Numbered from the stretch's first letter, positions 43,140-52,199 are shown. The stretch: DNA of 64,000 nucleotides from Thermovenabulum sp049701175 (GCF_049701175.1 NZ_JBNATW010000005.1:34566-98565), one strand, 5' to 3'. Notes: generated by a model from the letters alone, not told the origin. Numbers and translations: made by a program.

Positions 43140-43159
43140 TAAAATATGAATATTTTATT
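43138..43159. repeat. AT-rich inverted repeat at the -35 of the COG2509 promoter
   Basis: AATAAAATA (43138-43146) and TATTTTATT (43151-43159) are perfect arms around TGAA. It touches the -35 and could be an operator or a weak dnaB end structure. Confidence 0.45.
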
Positions 43160-43192
43160 CAATAAACGTATTAAATATTCGTTTTTTACTTT

Positions 43193-44539
43193 TTAAGCCG
43201 TCTCATTTTGCCTATATTTTTCCACACTGACAAATTTGGTATACTGAGAAAGCCACAAAAGTTCTACCTTGCCCGTTGGCCCGTTTCTCTGCTTTGCAAT
43301 AATTACTTCTACTATATTCTTCTTATCTGTATCGGGGTTGTAATAGTTTTCCCTGTACAAAAAGGCCACTAAATCAGAATCCTGTTCAAGGCTACCTGAT
43401 TCTCTAAGGTCGCTGAGCACCGGCCGGTGATCAGCCCTCGCATCGGGTGCCCTGGAAAGCTGGGAAAGGGCAAGTACAGGAACATTTAATTCCCTCGCCA
43501 TAGCCTTCAAAGACCTTGAGATTTCAGAAATCTCCTGCTGTCTCGTTTCAGACTGGCCTTTGCTGGAAATAAGTTGCAGGTAGTCGATCACAACAAGTCC
43601 CAATCCCTTTTCCGCCTTTAACCTTCTCGCCTTTGCCCTTATTTCCAAACTGGTGATGCCAGGAGTATCGTCTATATATATTGGTGCTTCTGATAGTGGA
43701 CCCATAGCCCTTGCAAGCCTTGGCCAATCCTCTTCTTCAAGTTTTCCAGTCCTTAATTTGTGGCTGTCTACATTTGACTCCGCACAGAGCATTCTCTGGA
43801 CTACCTGCTCCTTTGACATCTCCAAGCTAAATATTGCAACAGGTATTTTATACCTTATTGCTGCGTTTTGAGCAATGTTTAAAGCAAAAGCTGTTTTGCC
43901 CATACTCGGCCTTGCAGCTACTATTATCAAATCTGATGGCTGCAATCCCGATGTCATAGAATCGAGATCGGGAAATCCGGTGGGCACTCCCGTAATACCG
44001 CCTTTTGTGTGATACAATTTTTCTATCCGTTCAAAGGTAGAAAGCAGTAAATCCTTTACATGGTAGAAATTTTCTACTCTTCTTTTTTGTACGATGTTGA
44101 ATATTTTCCTTTCTGCTTCATCCAAGATTTCTTCCACATCTTCTTTAGGTTCATAGGCAGAGGATAATATATTTGATGCTGCTTCAATTAATTTCCTGAG
44201 CAGAGCTTTTTCTTCAACGATTTTGCAGTATTCGGCTATATTGGAAGGTGTTGGGACTATTTCAGTTAATGTTGTAAGGTAAGTTACTCCACCTACTTCT
44301 TCTAAAATTTTCTTATTCCTCAAAGATTCCGTCACTGTAATAAGGTCAACGGGCTCTCTGTTTTCATGTAGTTCAACAATGCATTCAAATAGCTTTCGAT
44401 GAGCTTCTCTATAAAAATCCTCACTCTTTAATCTTTCCACAGCAACATAAATGGCCTCCTTTGAAAGAAGCATAGAGCCAAGAACAGACTGCTCCGCTTC
44501 AATATTGTAAGGAGGCACTTTGGAAGGGTTTTTTTCCAT
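43193..44539 (-). CDS. dnaB: replicative DNA helicase DnaB
   Basis: 448 residues. An N-terminal domain starting PPYNIEAEQSVLGSMLLSKEAI is followed by the RecA-like helicase with Walker A AARPSMGKTAFALN, VVIDYLQLI and LRESGSLEQDSDLVAFLYRE. It lies seven bases after rplI, as in Firmicutes. Confidence 0.97.
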   Translation of the reverse strand: MEKNPSKVPPYNIEAEQSVLGSMLLSKEAIYVAVERLKSEDFYREAHRKLFECIVELHENREPVDLITVTESLRNKKILEEVGGVTYLTTLTEIVPTPSNIAEYCKIVEEKALLRKLIEAASNILSSAYEPKEDVEEILDEAERKIFNIVQKRRVENFYHVKDLLLSTFERIEKLYHTKGGITGVPTGFPDLDSMTSGLQPSDLIIVAARPSMGKTAFALNIAQNAAIRYKIPVAIFSLEMSKEQVVQRMLCAESNVDSHKLRTGKLEEEDWPRLARAMGPLSEAPIYIDDTPGITSLEIRAKARRLKAEKGLGLVVIDYLQLISSKGQSETRQQEISEISRSLKAMARELNVPVLALSQLSRAPDARADHRPVLSDLRESGSLEQDSDLVAFLYRENYYNPDTDKKNIVEVIIAKQRNGPTGKVELLWLSQYTKFVSVEKYRQNETA

Positions 44540-44545
44540 ATGTTA

Positions 44546-44992
44546 TCACCCTTCGATTACTCTTAATTTAAATTTAGCATCCACCTCAGGGTGGATTTTT
44601 ACCTCCACTTCATAACTGCCTAAAGATTTAATGGGCTCTTTTAAAACAATCTTTCTTTTGTCAATATCTATATTAAACTGGCTCTTTAATCCTTCTGCAA
44701 TATCCTTTGTATTGATAGAACCGTACAATTTGCCCTGTTCCCCGGCTTTTACTTTTAATGTGACAGTACATTTTTCAATTTTTTTTGCAAGTTCTACTGC
44801 TTCCCTTTTTTCCTTTTCCTTTTTATTCTCCATAGCCTTTTTTCCCTGTTCTAATCTTGCAATATTGCCCGGAGATGCTTCTATTGCCAAATTTCTCGGA
44901 AAAAGAAAATTCCTCGCATAGCCGTCAGCTACATTTACAACATCGCCCTTCTTCCCTAAATTTTTTACATCCTGAACGAGAATTACCTTCAT
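44546..44992 (-). CDS. rplI: 50S ribosomal protein L9
   Basis: 148 residues from ATG 44992 (GGTGGG upstream). The N-terminal MKVILVQDVKNLGKKGDVVNVADGYARNFLFP is the L9 signature, followed by the long helix and a C-terminal rRNA-binding domain. Confidence 0.98.
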   Translation of the reverse strand: MKVILVQDVKNLGKKGDVVNVADGYARNFLFPRNLAIEASPGNIARLEQGKKAMENKKEKEKREAVELAKKIEKCTVTLKVKAGEQGKLYGSINTKDIAEGLKSQFNIDIDKRKIVLKEPIKSLGSYEVEVKIHPEVDAKFKLRVIEG

Positions 44993-45019
44993 CTTTCCCA
45001 CCTCTAAAAATAAAATTGT

Positions 45020-45958
45020 CTATAATTTTCTAAAATTCATTAATATATCGAACATTCCTGCCCATACTATGATTTGAGTAAAAAAAGGATTAAAAAATAT
45101 AAAAAGGACTGTAAGAATTCTTACAGGTTTTGATACATTGTACTTTCCAAAATAATACGCAAGAAGGGAAAAGCCTTCGATAAAAAATGCAAAATAAAAT
45201 ACCAATTGCAGGTTCATGCCGATATATTTTAATATGCCTACAGGCCAGTATTGTTCAAGAAAGGTAAGTAAAACCCCTATGAGGAAAAAAAATACTGTAA
45301 AAGTTGGGAGTTTCCACTGCCAAAAAGGTGTAAAATCTCTTATCCTGCTGCCGAGCCTTGCTATTACAATTTTGGCTACACTGTAATTTAAAAAGGCATC
45401 TACCACAGACGCAAGTACAAATACACCAGGAATTGCCATAGAAAGTAGGTTTACAGTTTGGCTAAAATTTTGAGTAATAGCATTTACTGTATCCTTGTTC
45501 ATACCTATTGAAGTATAAATCTTTGAGACCTGTTCAATGGACTCCTTTAATGCCGCAATCTCTTCATTAATAGGGTTTATTCCCATTATATATAGAGAAA
45601 TTAATATTAAGAGAACTTTGGCTACAAGAGAAGCAATTGTACCTACTGCAAGGCATTTTTCTGCAGAAAAATCCTTGCTTATAGCCCAACCAAGAGCAAT
45701 TCCTATAAGTCCAAACCCTAAAACCACTGTAAATGCCTGCAAAGGACCTTCAAGCATTGCAACAATAATGCCCGATACGATAGTTGCAAGGAGGCTTATT
45801 TTTACACCATGTCGTATGCCGAGTAAAATAATAGGTACTGGCCAGACGAGGCTTGCAAAGGTGCCCAATATGGGAATATAAAGAGAAAGCAGACTTAGTA
45901 TAATCGTTATTGCGGCTAAAAGTGCTCCTTCTACTACCGCCTTTGTATTGTTTTGCAT
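45020..45958 (-). CDS. yybS: YybS-family DUF2232 membrane protein
   Basis: 312 residues with about eight membrane spans. The N-terminal half (VVEGALLAAITIILSLLSLYIP, VWPVPIILLGIRHGVKISLLATI) looks like an ECF S-component fold. It lies between rpsR and rplI, matching Bacillus rpsR-yybS-yybT-rplI order without a yybT (gdpP) gene. Function unknown. Confidence 0.88.
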   Translation of the reverse strand: MQNNTKAVVEGALLAAITIILSLLSLYIPILGTFASLVWPVPIILLGIRHGVKISLLATIVSGIIVAMLEGPLQAFTVVLGFGLIGIALGWAISKDFSAEKCLAVGTIASLVAKVLLILISLYIMGINPINEEIAALKESIEQVSKIYTSIGMNKDTVNAITQNFSQTVNLLSMAIPGVFVLASVVDAFLNYSVAKIVIARLGSRIRDFTPFWQWKLPTFTVFFFLIGVLLTFLEQYWPVGILKYIGMNLQLVFYFAFFIEGFSLLAYYFGKYNVSKPVRILTVLFIFFNPFFTQIIVWAGMFDILMNFRKL

Positions 45959-45983
45959 AAAATTTATCCCCCTTTTTGCTTAA

Positions 45984-46012
45984 AAAAAGAGAGGGAATTA
46001 CCCCTCTCTTTA
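45984..46012 (-). terminator. intrinsic terminator after rpsR
   Basis: On the minus strand AAAGAGAGGGG pairs with CCCTCTCTTT and is followed by TTTTAAG. It overlaps the rpsR stop codon; yybS begins soon after, so some readthrough or an unseen promoter is needed for yybS-rplI-dnaB. Confidence 0.85.
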
Positions 46013-46234
46013 TTCAGTGGTAAATGGCAGTAAAGCCATGTTCCTTGCTCTTTTTATAGCAACAGTAAGCTGTCTTTGATGCCTTGCGCAATTACCAGTA
46101 ATTCTACGGGGCAAGATTTTTGCTCTTTCGGTTATAAACTTCCTCAATCTTGCCACGTCTTTATAATCTATATAATCTATTTTATCTACGCAGAAACTGC
46201 AGACCTTCTTTTTCTTATTCTTCTTCGCTTTCAA
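46010..46234 (-). CDS. rpsR: 30S ribosomal protein S18
   Basis: 74 residues with KKKVCSFCVDKIDYIDYKDVARLRKFI and ILPRRITGNCARHQRQL, the S18 signature. The CxxC near residue 12 with a later Cys marks a zinc-type (C+) paralogue. TTG start behind AAGGAGG. Confidence 0.97.
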   Translation of the reverse strand: MKAKKNKKKKVCSFCVDKIDYIDYKDVARLRKFITERAKILPRRITGNCARHQRQLTVAIKRARNMALLPFTTE

Positions 46235-46257
46235 TCCCTATCCTCCTTTTCTAAAAA

Positions 46258-46710
46258 TTATAAGGGCAAGTCTTCTTCACCGTTTAATTCTTCGCCGAAA
46301 TCAAAATTTAAATCTATATCAGGGTCATTAAAACCATCCTCAAAACCGGTTGGTAATGCTTCCTGATCTCTTTCCTGAGAATCCTGAATTTTGGGTTTGT
46401 CTAAAAACTGAATTTCTTCTGCCACAACTTCGGTTACCCATCTCTTTGTTCCATTTTGTGTTTCAAAAGACCTTACCTGGAGCCTTCCGCTGACACCGAT
46501 AAGCCTTCCTTTTTTTAGATTGCTTGCACACTGTTCAGCAAGTCTTCTCCATGCTACTATTGGAATGAAGTCGGTATCCCTTTCCCCCTTTTGATTTAAA
46601 AAAGGGCGTGAGACTGCTAAGGTAAAGGTTGCAACCGCTACCCCGCTGCCAGGGGTGTACCTTAATTCGGGGTCTTTTGTAAGCCTTCCTATTAAAATCA
46701 CTTTATTCAA
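46258..46710 (-). CDS. ssb: single-stranded DNA-binding protein
   Basis: 150 residues: OB fold starting MNKVILIGRLTKDPELRYT, an acidic linker and a DLNFDFGEELNGEEDLPL tail whose final residues form the usual protein-docking tip. Located between rpsF and rpsR. Confidence 0.97.
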   Translation of the reverse strand: MNKVILIGRLTKDPELRYTPGSGVAVATFTLAVSRPFLNQKGERDTDFIPIVAWRRLAEQCASNLKKGRLIGVSGRLQVRSFETQNGTKRWVTEVVAEEIQFLDKPKIQDSQERDQEALPTGFEDGFNDPDIDLNFDFGEELNGEEDLPL

Positions 46711-46721
46711 ATCTTACACCC

Positions 46722-47009
46722 CTATCTATCCTTGCGGATAACAATGTGCCTTAAAACCCCGGTGGTAATCTTAAAAAGCCTTTCCATCTCATGAGCTGTT
46801 GCAGGGTCTGAGGAGAAATTCATAACAACATAGTAACCCTCTTTGCGATGCTCAATGGGATAGGCTAACTTTCTCTTTCCCCACCGTTCAATTTCCTTTA
46901 CCTCGCCCCCTCTTTCGGTAATAACACTTTTGAATTTTTCAATCAACGCGTTTACCGAATCCTCATTGAGATCGGGGTCGAGGATGTACATGGTTTCATA
47001 ATTCCTCAT
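46722..47009 (-). CDS. rpsF: 30S ribosomal protein S6
   Basis: 95 residues, MRNYETMYILDPDLNEDSVNALIEKFK, with KRKLAYPIEHRKEGYYVVMNF. First gene of rpsF-ssb-rpsR, with its own promoter at 47072-47100 and a leader hairpin. Confidence 0.98.
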   Translation of the reverse strand: MRNYETMYILDPDLNEDSVNALIEKFKSVITERGGEVKEIERWGKRKLAYPIEHRKEGYYVVMNFSSDPATAHEMERLFKITTGVLRHIVIRKDR

Positions 47010-47033
47010 TCTTTCACCTCCTCGGACTTTTGG

Positions 47034-47053
47034 CCCCGGTATTATAACCGGAG
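47034..47053 (-). promoter_or_regulatory. leader hairpin of rpsF, possible S6:S18 site
   Basis: CCGGT and ACCGG flank TATAAT in the rpsF 5' leader. Bacterial rpsF leaders often carry a hairpin presenting CCG that binds the S6:S18 dimer for feedback. The place and the CCG fit, but the full conserved structure was not verified. Confidence 0.35.
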
Positions 47054-47071
47054 CAGAGATGCTTCTTGCGT

Positions 47072-47100
47072 ATTATACCATTATTCTTTAAGATTTTCAA
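47072..47100 (-). promoter_or_regulatory. promoter of rpsF-ssb-rpsR
   Basis: TTGAAA (47095-47100), 17 bases, TATAAT (47072-47077), with TG one base before the -10. The -35 lies inside the end of the DUF951 gene. Confidence 0.85.
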
Positions 47101-47299
47101 GGTCTTGGGGCGCCATACTTTTTACAACCTTTTTTACACTTTTTTCAAACTTATTCCTCGGTATCATTACCTTTCTGCCACATCCTGTGCATTTTATCCC
47201 AATATCTGCTCCTAATCTCCAAATTTCCCATTGAAAACTGCCGCAAGGGTGCTTTTTTTTCATTTCAACAACATCACCTATAAAAAACTTCAAAATCAT
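47081..47299 (-). CDS. DUF951 domain-containing protein
   Basis: 72 residues from ATG 47299 (GAGGGAG upstream). MKKKHPCGSFQWEIWRLGADIGIKCTGCGRKVMIPR shows the conserved HPCG and CxGCGR cysteines, likely a zinc site. Homologues (YyzM in Bacillus) lie in the same origin-proximal place. Function unknown; a nucleic-acid-binding role is a guess. Confidence 0.9.
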   Translation of the reverse strand: MILKFFIGDVVEMKKKHPCGSFQWEIWRLGADIGIKCTGCGRKVMIPRNKFEKSVKKVVKSMAPQDLENLKE

Positions 47300-47306
47300 C
47301 ACTCCC

Positions 47307-48113
47307 TCAAGCACCTTTCAGCGGAACTTTGTAATATGCAAAACTTATGCCTTCTTTTTCAAATCTTTCTTTAATGCTTTTTCTTAACTCTCTTTCGGCA
47401 GTCCACTGCATTAAAGGTGTTGTCTTTGCAATAATACTAAACTCTATTCCTTCAGCAGCAAAATCTGTTATACCTAACACATCAGGACCTTCTTTTATGT
47501 ATTCTAAAGCTCTAAACTCTTCGCAAACTTCCTTTAATATACTAAATACCTTATCTATATTTTCTTCATAGGAAACCCTGACCTTTACCAAAGCTCTCAT
47601 ATTGCCTCGACTGTGATTGGTAACACGCTTTATCTCCCCATTAGGTATTATATGGAGCTGGCCTCCAAAATCTCTTAGTTTTGTTATTCTAAAGCCAATT
47701 TCTTCTACAAAACCTCCTACTTCGTTTGTTTCTATATAGTCTCCAACCTGATACTGGTCTTCAAATATTATAAAAAAGCCAGCTATTACGTCCTTTACCA
47801 AGCTTTGGGCCCCAAATCCAAGGGCCAGGCCTCCAATGCCTGCTGCGGTAAGGATGGAAGAAGTATTGATGCCTACTGTGTCAAGCAACATAACCCCAGC
47901 AACAAAATACACGGTATACTTAACAACACTTTTTATAAGTCCTCCAAGGGTTTTTAATCTATTTTCATTAGTTTTTATTATTTTGGTCCGTCTGTTAAAT
48001 AGCCCATCTATAAATTTATCAGTTATCTTCACAAACACTACTGAAAATAATATAACATAGATTATTTTCATATAAAAGGTATTTAAAAGCTTTAATTTTA
48101 GCCATAAATTCAT
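47307..48113 (-). CDS. MscS-family mechanosensitive channel
   Basis: 268 residues. Membrane spans in the first third lead into the pore helix region GIGGLALGFGAQSLVKDVIAGFFIIFEDQYQVGDYI, the MscS signature, then the beta and alpha/beta domains. Similar to Bacillus YkuT/YyaF-neighbour channels. It opens under membrane tension to release solutes. Confidence 0.93.
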   Translation of the reverse strand: MNLWLKLKLLNTFYMKIIYVILFSVVFVKITDKFIDGLFNRRTKIIKTNENRLKTLGGLIKSVVKYTVYFVAGVMLLDTVGINTSSILTAAGIGGLALGFGAQSLVKDVIAGFFIIFEDQYQVGDYIETNEVGGFVEEIGFRITKLRDFGGQLHIIPNGEIKRVTNHSRGNMRALVKVRVSYEENIDKVFSILKEVCEEFRALEYIKEGPDVLGITDFAAEGIEFSIIAKTTPLMQWTAERELRKSIKERFEKEGISFAYYKVPLKGA

Positions 48114-48127
48114 TAAATCAGCACCTT

Positions 48128-48706
48128 CTATATTGTGATTGTTTTAAAAGTAGTCATTTTTTCTACTATGGTGTACATATTAGTGATACTGCCTACCTGA
48201 AGCTTGTCCTTTAGATTGTAATAATCAAGACAGGTCCCACAGGAAAGTATTTTAACCCCTTTTTCTTCAAATACCTTTAAAATATCTATTAATTCTGAAC
48301 CTTCAGTAGTCAGAAATACACCACTGTTTACAAACATGATAGATTCCGGTAGAACTTGAGCCTCACTTAAAGAATACATAAAACTTCTCATTAATACTCT
48401 CCCGAGCTCTTCTGAACCACTTCCAAAAGTATTTTTGCCTATTAATACCACATACGAATTCTTTTCTTTTTTTATTTCGCCCTCGTTTACGTATTCCTTT
48501 TGGGCAAAAAGATAATATAGGCCCTCCTTTTCTTCTACTTTTGCCGTAAAACCTTTGCTTTTTAAAAACTTCATAACATTTTCTCTTGAAACCTCGTTAT
48601 CTACAATAACAGTAATTTCCTGTAAATTTTCGCTCTCCTCTAAAGCCTTTTTTGTCATTATAACAGGTTCTGGACATTTTTTGCCCCTACAATCAACTGT
48701 TCTCAT
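48128..48706 (-). CDS. yedF: YedF-like selenium-metabolism-associated TusA/DsrE protein
   Basis: 192 residues from ATG 48706 (AGGGGGA upstream). N-terminal TusA-like domain with DCRGKKCPEPVIMTKKAL (the CPxP motif), then a DsrE-like domain with VLIGKNTFGSGSEELGRVLM and CGTCLDYY. The family (TIGR03527) tracks with selenium-using genomes. No selenoprotein gene was recognised in this window. Confidence 0.88.
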   Translation of the reverse strand: MRTVDCRGKKCPEPVIMTKKALEESENLQEITVIVDNEVSRENVMKFLKSKGFTAKVEEKEGLYYLFAQKEYVNEGEIKKEKNSYVVLIGKNTFGSGSEELGRVLMRSFMYSLSEAQVLPESIMFVNSGVFLTTEGSELIDILKVFEEKGVKILSCGTCLDYYNLKDKLQVGSITNMYTIVEKMTTFKTITI

Positions 48707-48723
48707 CAAAAATCCCCCTACTC

Positions 48724-49299
48724 TCAAATAAATTTTATTACATTCGGAAATATTGTATCAATAACCTTCAATTGATTCAATATTTTTGAATTGTTTAGTA
48801 TATCAAAGAAGGATTTGTTTGTAACTACAGAAAGAAAAGGCTGAAATGCGGTTATTACCACGGACAACCAGATAGCTATAGTTAAAACGGATAGAAAAGC
48901 CCCACATATCCTATTTAAAAAGGACATCTTCGTAGATTTAGCAATGCTCCCGATAAAATATTCAATAAGGGTGAATATTAACTGTACTGCTATAAACAGT
49001 AAAAGAAAGGCTATTGCATTCATCGCCATATCAACCATAGCCTTAATATTTAAAAGACCGGCCGGAATGGAACCCGTTAGAGTCTTTGCACTGCTATTGT
49101 AAAAAATGCCGGCAATTTTTCTTTCAAATCCAAAATTGCTTGATAAAAACTTTACCACTTCCTGCTGGTAAAAAACGGCTGTATATATCGATACAATCAC
49201 TCCTGCCACATTTACAGCAGAAGTTATTAATCCCTTGGAGTACCCATCTATCGCCCCTTTTACAAAAAATACCAAAAGTAAAATATCCAGGAAATTCAT
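48724..49299 (-). CDS. CvpA family membrane protein
   Basis: 191 residues from the second in-frame ATG (49299), nine bases after GGAG. Four predicted membrane spans; the start FLDILLLVFFVKGAIDGYSKGLI is the CvpA pattern. First gene of the CvpA-YedF-MscS-DUF951 unit. Its role in colicin V export in E. coli does not explain its wide occurrence. Confidence 0.88.
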   Translation of the reverse strand: MNFLDILLLVFFVKGAIDGYSKGLITSAVNVAGVIVSIYTAVFYQQEVVKFLSSNFGFERKIAGIFYNSSAKTLTGSIPAGLLNIKAMVDMAMNAIAFLLLFIAVQLIFTLIEYFIGSIAKSTKMSFLNRICGAFLSVLTIAIWLSVVITAFQPFLSVVTNKSFFDILNNSKILNQLKVIDTIFPNVIKFI

Positions 49300-49370
49300 A
49301 TAACGCATCTCCTCAAAACAAAGTAGTACCTATTATATAAAATATGCAATTTTTAGGAAATTGTTACAAA

Positions 49371-49399
49371 AATGTATAGAGAAATATATTTCGAGTCAA
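49371..49399 (-). promoter_or_regulatory. candidate promoter of the cvpA unit
   Basis: TTGACT (49394-49399), 17 bases, TACATT (49371-49376) on the minus strand, in the gap shared with divergent yyaC. A TATAAT closer to cvpA is an alternative. Confidence 0.45.
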
Positions 49400-49440
49400 T
49401 AATATAAAAAAAGAAATTTATGAAAACATGGAGGTCGCTG

Positions 49441-50025
49441 ATGATAATTCCACAATTATTAAAAACTAATGAAATAAGGGTTCACATTGACAATCCCTTT
49501 GCTTCTGATATCCTTGGAAAAGGTATTTTTAAAATTCTCGAAGAGTGCTACGAACAAAAGGGAGAAATTATTTTTCTCTGCATCGGTACCGATAGGTCTA
49601 CAGGCGACTCCTTAGGACCCATTGTAGGAAATATTCTCATGGAAAATCCTTACATACAAGGACTTTCTAATATTCACATCTACGGTTGTTTAAAAGAACC
49701 TGTTCATGCTGGAAATATCGAGAAAGTTATAGAACAATTAAACAATCTAAGAAATAAGCCTTTTATAATAGCGATTGATGCCTCTTTGGGACGAATTGAA
49801 AATATCGGAACAATAAAGTTAGGCAAGGGACCTTTAAAACCCGGTGCAGGGGTAAAGAAAGAATTGCCCCCTGTGGGTTCATATCATATTACAGGTACCG
49901 TTAATTTCGGGGGTATAATGGAATACCTCATTCTTCAAAATACCAGGCTTTACATAGTTATGCAAATGTCAAAAATTATTGCTGATGCTATCTTTAAAGG
50001 CCTCAAGCTGTATTTTACCTTATAA
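49441..50025 (+). CDS. yyaC: YyaC family sporulation protein (GPR-like, DUF1256)
   Basis: 194 residues from ATG 49441 (TGGAGG upstream). Family motifs are CIGTDRSTGDSLGPIVGNIL, YGCLKEPVHAGNIEKV and AIDASLGRIENIGTIKLGKGPLKPGAG. It is related to the germination protease GPR in fold. It is one of few plus-strand genes here and converges on the lipid kinase gene with an 11-base overlap. Found near parB in Bacillus too. Confidence 0.93.
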   Translation: MIIPQLLKTNEIRVHIDNPFASDILGKGIFKILEECYEQKGEIIFLCIGTDRSTGDSLGPIVGNILMENPYIQGLSNIHIYGCLKEPVHAGNIEKVIEQLNNLRNKPFIIAIDASLGRIENIGTIKLGKGPLKPGAGVKKELPPVGSYHITGTVNFGGIMEYLILQNTRLYIVMQMSKIIADAIFKGLKLYFTL

Positions 50026-50875
50026 TATTTATTGCTTTTGGCCATATTTCAAATTCCTTTGGTGTTACACCAATTATATCACCATCAGTATGTACCAGTA
50101 TAGGTGTAAGGCTTTTAACTATGACTTTTTTGCCTCTAAAGGTCTCGTAAGCCCTGTGTGTTATGTGTTTTCCGCCAAATACCCTTGGCAAAAACCTTAG
50201 TATTTCTGTTTTCCTAACGTCATTAACAATAGAAACATCTAAATAGCCATCGTCGGGCTGCGCTGTAGGGCATATCATCATCCCACCACCGTAGTATTTC
50301 CCATTGCTTATTGTAACAAGCCAAGCTTTTCTTTTTAATATTTTACCATCAATATTTATTTCAACATCTTGCGGGTTAAACCTATGTAGGGTTTTTATTA
50401 AAGCTGCAATGTAAGCAAAGGTGCCTTTAAAAAGCCTTATTTCATTGTTTACGCAATCTGCCACATGGGCGTCAAGCCCAGCTCCCGCTGCATTTATAAA
50501 TATTTCGCCATTACACCTAATTAAATCCATTTCTTCACTGGAGCCTAATTTTAAAATATTTAAAGATTTTTCGATGTCTAAGGGAATACCTAATGTTCTT
50601 GCAAAATCATTTCCAGTCCCTGCAGGTATTATCCCTAAGAGTGCATCCTTTCCAGCCAAGGCTTTAACTACTTCTCTTAAGGTGCCATCCCCTCCGACTG
50701 AAATAATAATTTTATAGCCATCGTTATAGGCTTTTTTTGCTATTTGTGTAGCTTCGCCGATACTGTTTGTAAATTTATAGTCATAGCAAAAGTTCAAAGA
50801 TTCCTTAATTTTCTTCCATACTTTTATTGCTCTACCTCTTCCAGCCACAGGATTTATTATAAAAAATACCGACAA
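50015..50875 (-). CDS. diacylglycerol/lipid kinase family protein
   Basis: 286 residues. DAGK catalytic motif SVGGDGTLREVVKAL and GIIPAGTGNDFARTLGIP in the first third, then MMICPTAQPDDGYLDV in the second domain. Like DgkB/YegS/BmrU lipid kinases. Substrate not settled by sequence. Confidence 0.92.
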   Translation of the reverse strand: MSVFFIINPVAGRGRAIKVWKKIKESLNFCYDYKFTNSIGEATQIAKKAYNDGYKIIISVGGDGTLREVVKALAGKDALLGIIPAGTGNDFARTLGIPLDIEKSLNILKLGSSEEMDLIRCNGEIFINAAGAGLDAHVADCVNNEIRLFKGTFAYIAALIKTLHRFNPQDVEINIDGKILKRKAWLVTISNGKYYGGGMMICPTAQPDDGYLDVSIVNDVRKTEILRFLPRVFGGKHITHRAYETFRGKKVIVKSLTPILVHTDGDIIGVTPKEFEIWPKAINIIR

Positions 50876-50904
50876 ATGCTTCTCCCCTTCCTCAAAAGTT
50901 AGCC

Positions 50905-51270
50905 CTAAATTTCTTCATTTTTTATCATTTCGCATTTTCCATTAAATTCCGCACCTTCTTCTATAACTATGCCATAAACCTTTATATCTCCACTTACTTT
51001 TCCTGTGGATTTTATGTAAAGCTTTCCCTTTAAAAATATATCACCTTGATATTCTCCTGCAATTATAGCATTGTTTGCCCTCATCTGAGCCGTAACATAG
51101 GCCCCTTCTGATATTATTACATCACTTTCTCCTTCAATCTCTCCCTCCATTATACCATCTATTTTTAGAGCCCCTGTGGATTTTATTTTCCCATGAAATT
51201 CCGCACCCTTGCCTAATATGGTTTCAACCATTTCTTTTACAGTATTTAATTCTTCTTTTTTCCGAAACAT
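50905..51270 (-). CDS. bactofilin (polymer-forming cytoskeletal protein)
   Basis: 121 residues with a right-handed beta-helix repeat pattern (FHGKIKSTGALKIDGIMEGEI, YQGDIFLKGKLYIKSTGKVSGDI). N-terminal and C-terminal tails are short. It lies directly after an M23 peptidase gene, the usual pairing in which bactofilin positions the wall enzyme. Confidence 0.92.
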   Translation of the reverse strand: MFRKKEELNTVKEMVETILGKGAEFHGKIKSTGALKIDGIMEGEIEGESDVIISEGAYVTAQMRANNAIIAGEYQGDIFLKGKLYIKSTGKVSGDIKVYGIVIEEGAEFNGKCEMIKNEEI

Positions 51271-51290
51271 ATATTCCCCCCTGTACCTTT

Positions 51291-52199
51291 TTAATTTAAC
51301 TTATTAATATATTCCAAAGGATTTTTCAGCCTTCCATTATGTATAACGGAAAAATGCAGATGAGGTCCGGTACTCCTACCACTACTTCCAATTAAGGCTA
51401 TAGCTTGTCCCTTCGATACCTTTTGCCCTTTTCTGACAATAATCTTAGAAACATGGGAATAAGCAGTCTCAATCCCGTTTGAGTGATTTAATATCACCGT
51501 ATATCCGTATCCCGGTTTATAGCCCGCAAATGTGACAATACCATTTGCAGCGGCTTTTATTTCTGTACCATAGGGTGCCGAAATGTCAATACCATCGTGA
51601 AATTCTTTGCCCTTACCAAAGGGGCTTTTTCTATACCCAAAGTGAGAGGTTATTTCCCCCTGAACAGGCATTATGTCGGGTATTGAGTTTATTTTATCCT
51701 GTAATTGGATTAAAGCCTTTGAAAGATTTTTTAAATTATTTTCTTTTTCCCCCAGCTTTTCATCTAAATCCTTTAATTTTGTTAATAATTCTTCCCTATT
51801 TACATCACCACGGCTTGAAAGACTTGAACTTTTTTTTGTAAGAAGAGTATTTACTTCCACATTAAATGTATTTTCTTTTATAAGTTTATTTAATTTGTTT
51901 TCCAATTCCTCTATCCTTGCTATTTTTTCCTCCATTTCGATTATTTTTTCTTCTAACTGTTTTTTCTGCTGATTATATTCTTTTATCTTGTCCTCCATGT
52001 CTGCATACTTTTTATTTCTTTCAAGGAGTTTATAATTTTCAGCTTTCAATGTGTTTAAATATCTAAAAAAATGAAATCCACCTATAAAAATTATTAATAC
52101 AAATAATAAAAATGCATACTTAATTGTTTTAATTTTCCTTGAGTCCAAAAAGAAAGATACTGTCTTTTTATCAGAATGAGGAATTATCATTATTGTCAT
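51291..52199 (-). CDS. M23 family metallopeptidase with coiled coil
   Basis: 302 residues: a membrane anchor at about 27-45, a long coiled coil (about 50-170), then a LytM domain with FGYRKSPFGKGKEFHDGIDIS (H and D zinc ligands) and GPHLHFSVIHNG (HxH). It is likely a wall DD-endopeptidase, acting with the adjacent bactofilin. Confidence 0.92.
   Translation of the reverse strand: MTIMIIPHSDKKTVSFFLDSRKIKTIKYAFLLFVLIIFIGGFHFFRYLNTLKAENYKLLERNKKYADMEDKIKEYNQQKKQLEEKIIEMEEKIARIEELENKLNKLIKENTFNVEVNTLLTKKSSSLSSRGDVNREELLTKLKDLDEKLGEKENNLKNLSKALIQLQDKINSIPDIMPVQGEITSHFGYRKSPFGKGKEFHDGIDISAPYGTEIKAAANGIVTFAGYKPGYGYTVILNHSNGIETAYSHVSKIIVRKGQKVSKGQAIALIGSSGRSTGPHLHFSVIHNGRLKNPLEYINKLN

Noticed and set aside
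48128..48706. Selenoprotein genes hinted at by yedF
   Set aside because: No gene in the window is interrupted by an in-frame TGA at a place where Cys or Sec is expected.
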